Part shown: in pieces, positions 7,229-12,212 of the stretch
Layout of the letters: each line of letters begins with the position of its first letter
Numbering within the stretch: position 1 is the first letter of the stretch
Assembly: GCA_017652545.1 (NCBI GenBank)
Contig: JAGCAV010000456.1
Coordinates: 1 to 12,212 of the forward strand
Reading direction: 5' to 3'
Length of the DNA stretch: 12,212 nt
From: Lachnospiraceae bacterium
Lineage (GTDB): Bacteria > Bacillota_A > Clostridia > Lachnospirales > Lachnospiraceae
Notes under the pieces: generated by a model
What the model saw: the letters and a program-made list of their open reading frames with translations, nothing else
Database searches by the model: none
What the model was told of the DNA's origin: nothing
Program-made: the position numbers and the translations under genes

Positions 7229-7331
7229 GTTTTCATTCCGGTGCGAAATAAACAAATTCCGGTAAAAAATGAGCATGGAGTCCGTCAGAGTGACGGGGTA
7301 AACTGTTTTCATACCTGAAGGAATGTTTTCA
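7229..7331. repeat. Direct repeats in the leader of the CUT1 importer operon
   Basis: The 124-bp gap before the permease holds ATTCCGGT twice (7235-7242 and 7256-7263, 21 bp start to start). It also holds GTTTTCA three times (7229-7235, 7305-7311, 7325-7331), the last two 20 bp apart and extended to TGTTTTCA. A small perfect hairpin, CCGTCA/TGACGG (7282-7296), lies between. Direct repeats about two helical turns apart are what AraC-type DNA-binding domains usually recognise, and the YesN-like regulator at 10496-11248 has such a domain. Function is inferred from spacing only. Confidence 0.45.
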
Positions 7332-7345
7332 GTGAGGAAACGGTT

Positions 7346-8221
7346 TTGAACAAGTCAAGATTTTATCCCTGGTATTTTGCCCTTATATCTCTTGTGATCT
7401 ATACCGTCTTCAGTGTCGTACCCGGCCTGATCGGTATCGGCTATTCGTTTACCGACTGGTCTGCCTATTCCAAAGAGATTCATTTTGTGGGCTGGCGGAA
7501 TTTCGCAAAAGTCTTTACCGGGAATTCCGATTATCTGAAGTATATCATCAATACGCTTCTTTTCACTTTTGTGACCTGTGTGTTTAAGACCGGCCTGGGC
7601 CTTCTGTTTGCAGTGCTGCTCAACAAAGGCGTGAAGCTCAAAAATCTGCACCGGGGCATTCTGTATATGCCTTCCGTGCTCCCGATCCTTGTGACCGGTC
7701 TTACCTTCAGTTCCATCTTAAATCCCAAATACGGTTTCCTGAACGCATTTCTGAAGGATGTCGGACTGGGCTTTCTGGCCAGGAAATGGCTGACAGATCC
7801 GCACATCGCTTTCGGCTCTGTCATGGCTGTTGATATCTGGAGAGGTACCGGCTACATCATGACCATGCTGATCGCCGGCATTGTGGCCATTCCTCCGACA
7901 TACTATGAGGCAGCCTCCATTGACGGGGCCAATGCCTGGCAGCAGTTCAGGTACATAACGCTTCCGATGCTCCGCCAGACGATGGCCGTGACCATCGTGC
8001 TGAATGTGATCTACGGCCTTAAGGTCTTCGACATCATTTACGCGCTGACCAACGGCGGACCGGGACACAGGACAGAGGTGATGAATACGGCTGTCTTCAC
8101 CATGATGTCCAAAGGTCTTTACGCGGAAGGTACCACGATCAGTTCCGTCATGTTCATCTTTATGGTGATCATCGGTTACTTTATGGTCAGGATCCTGACG
8201 AGAGATGAGGTGGTGGAGTAA
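7346..8221 (+). CDS. CUT1 sugar ABC transporter permease, MalF-like
   Basis: Integral membrane subunit of a carbohydrate importer, 291 residues, with about six hydrophobic segments; the first spans roughly residues 11-33 and is followed by the GYSFTDW motif common in this group. The cytoplasmic EAA loop, which docks on the ATPase, begins at E188 (EAASIDGAN) and runs to the TLPMLRQT stretch. The NGGPGHRTEV motif near the end is also typical of MalF/UgpA-like permeases. It starts with TTG at 7346; GAGG (7334-7337) lies 8 nt upstream and the protein begins normally there. Its stop codon touches the start of the next permease, so the two are translationally coupled. CUT1 systems usually carry di- or oligosaccharides, glycerol-phosphate or glycosides. 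No ATPase gene accompanies it, so it must share one encoded elsewhere, as known for MsmK-type ATPases in Bacillota. Confidence 0.94.
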   Translation: MNKSRFYPWYFALISLVIYTVFSVVPGLIGIGYSFTDWSAYSKEIHFVGWRNFAKVFTGNSDYLKYIINTLLFTFVTCVFKTGLGLLFAVLLNKGVKLKNLHRGILYMPSVLPILVTGLTFSSILNPKYGFLNAFLKDVGLGFLARKWLTDPHIAFGSVMAVDIWRGTGYIMTMLIAGIVAIPPTYYEAASIDGANAWQQFRYITLPMLRQTMAVTIVLNVIYGLKVFDIIYALTNGGPGHRTEVMNTAVFTMMSKGLYAEGTTISSVMFIFMVIIGYFMVRILTRDEVVE

Positions 8222-9052
8222 ATGGGAGCGAAGGGAAAAAGAATTACCGTTGATATCCTGAAGAACATCCTGGCCTGGGCGGTGGCGATGCTGGTGCTGG
8301 TTCCCATGGCGCTGATCATCATCACCACCTTCAAGACGGATAAAGAGTCGCTGGGCATGAGCCTGACGCTGCCGACCCAGTGGGTTTTTACCAACTTCTC
8401 CACGGTTATCCAGAAGGGCAAGCTGGGACAGAGCTTCATCAACAGTCTGACGTACGCCGGGTTCGCGACGCTGCTGACCGTGATGTCGGGCACCATGTCT
8501 GCCTATGTTTTCTCGAGAAGAAGAACAAAAGGCTTTATCGCAATGTACATGTATCTGGTTCTGGGCATGGTCATTCCGATCAACTACGTCGCCCTGATGA
8601 AGATCATGCAGGTGACACACCTGAACAATACAAGGCTGGGGATCATCCTCCTGTATGCGGCCCTGCAGACACCGTTCACGATCTTCCTGATCTACGGCTT
8701 TGTGTCAAAGGTTCCGTCGGAACTGGATGAGGCAGCCGTGATCGACGGATGCGGTCCGTTCAGCCTGTATTTCAGGGTCGTTTTTCCGCTGCTTAAGCCG
8801 GCTATGATCACGGCAGGCGTTCTGTGTTTCCTGAACACCTGGAACGAATTCATCATGCCGCTGTATTTCCTGAATTCGACGACCAAGTGGCCGATGACGC
8901 TGGCCATCTACAATTTCTTCGGCCAGTTTGACCGCAGCTGGAACCTGATCTGCGCGGATGTCATCCTGACCTGCGCCCCGGTCGTGATCCTGTACATTCT
9001 CGCACAGCGGTTCATTGTGGGCGGTCAGACAGCAGGAGCCGTGAAAGGCTGA
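8222..9052 (+). CDS. CUT1 sugar ABC transporter permease, MalG-like
   Basis: Second membrane subunit of the importer, 276 residues, with about six membrane segments starting with an N-terminal helix near residues 13-37 (ILAWAVAMLVLVPMALIII). The EAA loop begins at E170 (EAAVIDGCG) and continues to FPLLKP, as in MalG and its relatives. The periplasmic-side NSLTYAGFATLL block and the NTWNEFIMPLYFL block are family typical. The ATG follows the upstream TAA directly with no gap, and GAGGTGGTGGAG within the end of the previous gene provides the ribosome binding site. It should pair one to one with the MalF-like subunit. The binding-protein gene follows after 91 bp. Confidence 0.95.
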   Translation: MGAKGKRITVDILKNILAWAVAMLVLVPMALIIITTFKTDKESLGMSLTLPTQWVFTNFSTVIQKGKLGQSFINSLTYAGFATLLTVMSGTMSAYVFSRRRTKGFIAMYMYLVLGMVIPINYVALMKIMQVTHLNNTRLGIILLYAALQTPFTIFLIYGFVSKVPSELDEAAVIDGCGPFSLYFRVVFPLLKPAMITAGVLCFLNTWNEFIMPLYFLNSTTKWPMTLAIYNFFGQFDRSWNLICADVILTCAPVVILYILAQRFIVGGQTAGAVKG

Positions 9053-9070
9053 GAAGCACCTGAATTATAC

Positions 9071-9106
9071 CGGATCATGGCAGATGATCTGTTATAAGAT
9101 ATACAC
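9071..9106 (+). promoter_or_regulatory. Possible internal promoter and dyad before the solute-binding protein
   Basis: GATCAT (9073-9078) and ATGATC (9084-9089) form an inverted repeat with a 5-nt gap, extendable by two pairs. Overlapping it, ATGGCA (9077-9082) and TATACA (9100-9105) are 17 bp apart and make a fair -35/-10 pair; TATAAG (9093-9098) is another -10-like match. An extra promoter here would raise binding-protein levels above those of the permeases. An RNA stem that protects the mRNA end is the alternative. Confidence 0.35.
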
Positions 9107-9143
9107 ATCAGAACTTATTATTGTTTTTTGAAAGGAGAAAAAC

Positions 9144-10433
9144 ATGAAGAAACGTATTTTGGCAGCTATGCTGTGCGGCGCTGTTGTGATGGGTGCCGTA
9201 TCCACGACCGCAATGGCAGCGGGCACCACCCTTACACTGCTGGCAAGCCAGGACTGGGTGTATGACGCAGAGATGGAGCTGGGTGAGAAGTTTGAGGAAG
9301 AGACCGGCATTCATATCGACTATCAGATCATTCCGGGCGACCAGTACTACAACGTGCTGATGACCAAGCTGAACAGCGGCGAAGGCCCCGACATCTTCGG
9401 CGGACAGTCCGGCCGTTTTGACATTGTGACCCAGTACAATATTGAGGAGAACGGACTTCCCCTGACCGATCAGCCGTGGGTTGAGTACTATGATGAGTTC
9501 GCGGCAGACGAGACCAGTGTAGGCGATGAAGTTTACGGCATGATCTACTTCGACACCACGACAGACTTCTACATGGTCTATAACAAGAAACTGTTCGAGG
9601 AAGTCGGCATTGAGGCTGTTCCCACAACCTTTGACGAGTACATGGCTGACTGCCAGCTGCTGCTGGATGCAGGCATCGTTCCGTTCTACGAGTGCACAGC
9701 TGACGGATGGCACCATGTCATGTGGTTCTGCGAGATCGGCGGACGCTTTGCCGAGCTGGATCCGGACATCGTTGAAAACCTGAACACCAATAAAGTGACC
9801 TTTGCCGAGACCGAAATGTTCAAGACCTGCCTGGAGCAGATCAAGCAGATGGCTGACGCAGGCTATTTCGGAGACAACTATCAGTCTGATGAATATGCAG
9901 GCATGGCAGTCGCGCTGGGCAGCGGCGAATATGCCATGACAATGGCGAAACCCGGCACCATCCAGGAGATCGCGGACGCTTCCGACGGTGAGTATACCGC
10001 TGATGATTTCGGTATGTTCTACATCCCGACACTTGACTGCCAGGTGCTCAATGTCCATCCGGTCGGCCCGACCAGGTTCATCTATTCCGGAACCGAACAT
10101 GCCGAGGAGGCTAAACAGTATCTTGCCTATATCGCAAAACCGGAAAGCCTTCAGTACATGATCGACAACGAGCCCAAGGTTGAGAACTATCCGTTCAGCG
10201 CCGGCCAGACTCCGGCTTACTCTCAGGCGACCAGAGACTTCGTCGACGGCTCCGAGAAGAGAGGCACCGTGTTCCAGGATGCCATCAAGTATCTGAATCC
10301 GCAGTGGTTCGACTTCGGCCAGGACATCATCGCTTATCTGAACGGCGATATGGAGGTTGAGCAGGTGCTTGAGAACATCGATGCAAGGCGTACAGATCAG
10401 GCGCTCGCAGTCGGTGACGAGAACTGGGCATAA
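9144..10433 (+). CDS. Extracellular solute-binding protein of the CUT1 importer (SBP family 1)
   Basis: Exported sugar-binding receptor, 429 residues, that delivers substrate to the two permeases encoded upstream. The N-terminus is a signal peptide: KKR, a hydrophobic core from about residue 5 to 19, and an AMA cleavage site after A25. The mature part starts with the usual TTLTLLASQDW strand, then EMELGEKFEEETGIHIDY and TKLNSGEGPDIFGG, all typical of SBP family 1. The lobe contains many Trp, Tyr, Asp and Glu residues suited to sugar stacking. No lipobox cysteine is present: C11 lies inside the hydrophobic core in AMLC, not in a lipobox, so a lipid anchor is not predicted. That is unusual for a Gram-positive importer. 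The start has AAAGGAG (9130-9136) 7 nt upstream. The gene is last in its operon, after both permeases, and a strong terminator follows. The bound sugar is not determined. Confidence 0.94.
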   Translation: MKKRILAAMLCGAVVMGAVSTTAMAAGTTLTLLASQDWVYDAEMELGEKFEEETGIHIDYQIIPGDQYYNVLMTKLNSGEGPDIFGGQSGRFDIVTQYNIEENGLPLTDQPWVEYYDEFAADETSVGDEVYGMIYFDTTTDFYMVYNKKLFEEVGIEAVPTTFDEYMADCQLLLDAGIVPFYECTADGWHHVMWFCEIGGRFAELDPDIVENLNTNKVTFAETEMFKTCLEQIKQMADAGYFGDNYQSDEYAGMAVALGSGEYAMTMAKPGTIQEIADASDGEYTADDFGMFYIPTLDCQVLNVHPVGPTRFIYSGTEHAEEAKQYLAYIAKPESLQYMIDNEPKVENYPFSAGQTPAYSQATRDFVDGSEKRGTVFQDAIKYLNPQWFDFGQDIIAYLNGDMEVEQVLENIDARRTDQALAVGDENWA

Positions 10434-10464
10434 GATAAGAAAATGGTTTTTGATCACATGAGAT

Positions 10465-10497
10465 AAAAATGGAGCTGCTGCGGCAGCTCCATTTTTT
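10465..10497. terminator. Bidirectional Rho-independent terminator
   Basis: GGAGCTGC (10471-10478) pairs perfectly with GCAGCTCC (10483-10490) around a TGCG loop. The stem extends through A/T pairs to 10465 and 10496, giving a T run on the + strand and, because the left flank is A-rich, also on the - strand. It sits between the binding-protein gene and the converging response regulator, whose stop codon (10496-10498) overlaps the stem end. Confidence 0.92.
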
Positions 10498-11248
10498 ATT
10501 CGTCGAGTTTCCTGAAAGCCGACGGATTCATCCCCGTTGCCTTGCGGAAAGTCTTGCTGAAATGAAACTGATCCGGATAGCCTACCCGCTCACCCACATC
10601 GGCAATGGAAAGACTGCTGTCCCGCAGGAGTTTTTTCGCCTCCTCTATGCGGATCCCGGTCAGATACTTCAGCGGCGTTTCCCCGACGTAACGGTTGAAC
10701 AGACGGGTCAGGTACGCTGAATGAAATCCCAGGCTGTCGGCGAGGGAGCCGATGTCGATATCTTCCATGTAGTGCTCCTGCATATACCGGATCGCTTTGT
10801 GAACACTCTCGCGGGCGCCGAGACGACTGGAAGAGGCCTCGTCCGGAAGCTCATACATCTCCTGAAGGCGGGTGCGCAGTGCCGCGAGCGTGTTCTCAAG
10901 GTCTTCGCCGCTCACAGGCTTAAGCAGGTAGCCGGCAACGCCGTGCTGTATGGCGGTGCGGGCATATTCGAATTCGGCGTATCCGGACAGAATGACTGTG
11001 AGGATCCCGGGGTACCTGTCCCGGATCTTCATGGCCAGTTCCAGCCCGTCCATCACGGGCATGCGGATGTCGGTGATGACGACCTGGATATCATGTTCTT
11101 TCAGGGCCCGGAGGGCTTCCTGCCCGTCGGAAGCTTCCGCCACAATGCGGAAGTCATCCGCGATCTCCTCAAATCTGCGCCGCAGGGACTGGCGAAGGAA
11201 ATGTTCATCGTCCACAAGAAGGACATGGTAGTGATCGATCTGCTTCAT
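10496..11248 (-). CDS. YesN-type response regulator with AraC DNA-binding domain
   Basis: Cytoplasmic two-component regulator, 250 residues. The receiver domain (1-125) has the acidic pair D13/D14, the phospho-acceptor D60 in VVITDIRMP, S88 in ILSGYAEF and K110 in LLKPV, so it should be phosphorylated normally. After a short linker (about 126-148) comes an AraC double helix-turn-helix (149-247): IGSLADSLGFHSAYLTRLFNR and IADVGERVGYPDQFHFSKTF, closing with TGMNPSAFRKL. YesN proteins are often longer, with an extra middle region; this is the compact form. The start ATG overlaps the stop of the kinase gene (ATGA), and GGAGGGG lies about 9 nt upstream within the kinase gene, so translation is coupled. 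Convergence with the CUT1 importer and the presence of paired direct repeats before that operon suggest that the importer is its target. This is inference; the inducer is unknown. Confidence 0.93.
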   Translation of the reverse strand: MKQIDHYHVLLVDDEHFLRQSLRRRFEEIADDFRIVAEASDGQEALRALKEHDIQVVITDIRMPVMDGLELAMKIRDRYPGILTVILSGYAEFEYARTAIQHGVAGYLLKPVSGEDLENTLAALRTRLQEMYELPDEASSSRLGARESVHKAIRYMQEHYMEDIDIGSLADSLGFHSAYLTRLFNRYVGETPLKYLTGIRIEEAKKLLRDSSLSIADVGERVGYPDQFHFSKTFRKATGMNPSAFRKLDE

Positions 11249-12212
11249 TTTGAAGATTCCCCTCCTTCCGAAGTCTGGATTCTGCCCCCGATCGTGACAT
11301 AGGCACCGCCTTCCGGATTGTTTCCCATGTCAAAAATGAAAGGGATGCCGTCCAGAAGATAAAGACGGATAAAGATGTTCAGGATCCCCATGCCCTGAAT
11401 CTGGAGGCTTGGCAGGATGCCGTTCTCCAGAATGTAATCCATCTGGCTCCGGAGCTTTTTGTCTGTCTCCGGATCGAAGCCGGGTCCGTTGTCCCGCACC
11501 GTCACTTTCCAGTATTTCTGAGGAGATATGCCGGCAGGCTCATCTTTTTTTTCAGTGCCGTCCTGAACGGGAAGGATGCCTGAGGCCGGCATCTCTTCGA
11601 TCAGGCATGTGACAGAAACCTCCCAGGGCGGGGCTGTCGTTGTGACGGAGCGGATCGCGTTTTCCACGAGCAGCTGGATGCACAGTTTGGGGATTGGGAT
11701 CTCCAGCATGTCATCGGGAACGGTAATGCGGCTGACCAGCTGGTCGCCGTAGCGCATCCGGATACAGTCAAGATACATGTCACAGATCTCAAGCTCTTCT
11801 TCCAGGGTCGTACGCTGTTCCCGGTTGGAGGAAATGTAGCGAAGGATCTCCGTGATCTGCCTGCACATTTCGGAAACGGGTCTGGTCAGGCCCTCTTCGG
11901 CCATCTCGCCGATGGTTGACAGGGAATTGTAAAGGAAGTGCGGATTCATCTGGGATTGAAGAGCCAGCATCTGTGCCTGCAGTTCCTGCTCCTTCAGGGT
12001 CATCAGCGTTTCCGTGGCTGTCTTCGTGGAACGGATGTTGTCATTGATGGATGCGGTCAGCTTGTCAATTTCCCGGATGCCGGTTTCATTAAGAGACAGC
12101 GGGGCGAACCGGTCTTTTTTGTCATCCGACAGAAAATGATAGATCCTGCGGATCGGAAACGAGAGCTGCCGGGAAAAGAGCAGGGAGATCAGGAGCGCCA
12201 GGGCAAAGAGAA
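11245..12212 (-). CDS. YesM-type sensor histidine kinase, N-terminal part beyond the window
   Basis: Membrane sensor kinase, with 321 residues visible and the open frame running unbroken past the window edge. An ATG at 12003 would be internal, because upstream codons continue in the same frame as clear protein: the end of a membrane helix (LFALALLISLLF), then the PIRRIYHF HAMP start and a linker helix ending in TATETLMTLKEQ. Next come the His_kinase domain with phospho-acceptor H91 (QMNPHFLYN), the ATPase N box LLVENAIR with N184, the G1 box DNGPGFD at 240-246, and the G2 box GMGILN at 273-278. Between N and G1 boxes is a loop longer than usual, rich in charged and proline residues (about 205-231). 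A sugar-sensing extracellular domain is expected upstream but not seen. The 4-bp overlap with the response regulator makes the pair a clear cognate system. Confidence 0.94.
   Translation of the reverse strand, partial: LFALALLISLLFSRQLSFPIRRIYHFLSDDKKDRFAPLSLNETGIREIDKLTASINDNIRSTKTATETLMTLKEQELQAQMLALQSQMNPHFLYNSLSTIGEMAEEGLTRPVSEMCRQITEILRYISSNREQRTTLEEELEICDMYLDCIRMRYGDQLVSRITVPDDMLEIPIPKLCIQLLVENAIRSVTTTAPPWEVSVTCLIEEMPASGILPVQDGTEKKDEPAGISPQKYWKVTVRDNGPGFDPETDKKLRSQMDYILENGILPSLQIQGMGILNIFIRLYLLDGIPFIFDMGNNPEGGAYVTIGGRIQTSEGGESSK

Noticed and set aside
7219..7235. A catabolite-repression (cre) site at the end of the kinase gene
   Set aside because: The TGAAACG...TTTTCA stretch has the ends of a cre box, but the spacing around the CG core does not fit the consensus.
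7282..7296. CCGTCA/TGACGG hairpin as a terminator after the kinase
   Set aside because: The stem is only six pairs with a 3-nt loop and no T run follows, so termination is not supported; it is mentioned only as part of the importer leader.
7718..8620. A 300-codon open frame antisense to both permeases
   Set aside because: The product is full of His, Asp, Gln and Arg with no domain and no ribosome binding site; it is a shadow of the membrane-protein codons on the other strand.
9108..10457. A 449-codon open frame on the - strand covering the whole binding-protein gene
   Set aside because: It mirrors the sense gene, which rarely uses the codons TTA, CTA and TCA that would read as stops in this frame. 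The translation is rich in His, Leu, Val and Ile without a recognisable domain, and the sense protein is a clear family member.
11245..12003. A complete short histidine kinase starting at the ATG at 12003
   Set aside because: The same frame stays open to the window edge and encodes a membrane helix and HAMP-like linker, so the ATG is internal and the gene is cut by the window.

Overview
The window looks like carbohydrate-uptake and catabolism DNA from a Gram-positive Bacillota, most likely a Clostridia member of the Lachnospiraceae type. The reasons are strong AGGAGG-like ribosome binding sites, moderate GC content, a YesM/YesN-type two-component pair beside a CUT1 sugar transporter, and a sugar transporter with no ATPase gene of its own. 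This placement is inference; there is no rRNA or marker gene here. I see no mobile element, CRISPR array, tRNA or rRNA. Coding density is high and every gene is of a recognisable family.

Region A (1-4331, + strand): a RbsC-type sugar permease, an AraC-family regulator with an N-terminal cupin-like sensor domain, and two different Gfo/Idh/MocA dehydrogenases (one IolG-like, one of the YcjS/ThuB-like type). It ends at a strong bidirectional terminator. The ATPase and binding protein that the permease needs probably lie upstream of the window.

Region B (4284-7221): a hydroxypyruvate-isomerase-like TIM-barrel enzyme on the - strand faces a short-chain dehydrogenase on the + strand across a 212-bp divergent control region rich in dyad symmetries. 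The dehydrogenase is followed by a PfkB-family sugar kinase. Isomerase, oxidoreductase and kinase are the usual toolkit for turning a sugar, sugar acid or polyol into a phosphorylated intermediate. No aldolase or glycosidase is visible.

Region C (7222-10497, + strand): a CUT1 importer in the order MalF-like permease, MalG-like permease, solute-binding protein, ended by a second strong bidirectional terminator. The binding protein has a signal peptide but no lipobox.

Region D (10496-12212, - strand): a YesN-type response regulator overlapping by 4 bp a YesM-type histidine kinase whose N-terminal part runs off the window. This pair converges on the importer and probably controls it.

Taken together this is a catabolic island with two importers, two regulatory systems and five enzymes, four of them oxidoreductases or isomerases. 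It does not match a canonical inositol, ribose or maltose operon. The substrate cannot be deduced from the sequence. An oxidised or reduced sugar derivative (inositol-like polyol, sugar acid or 3-keto-glycoside) is the most reasonable inference.
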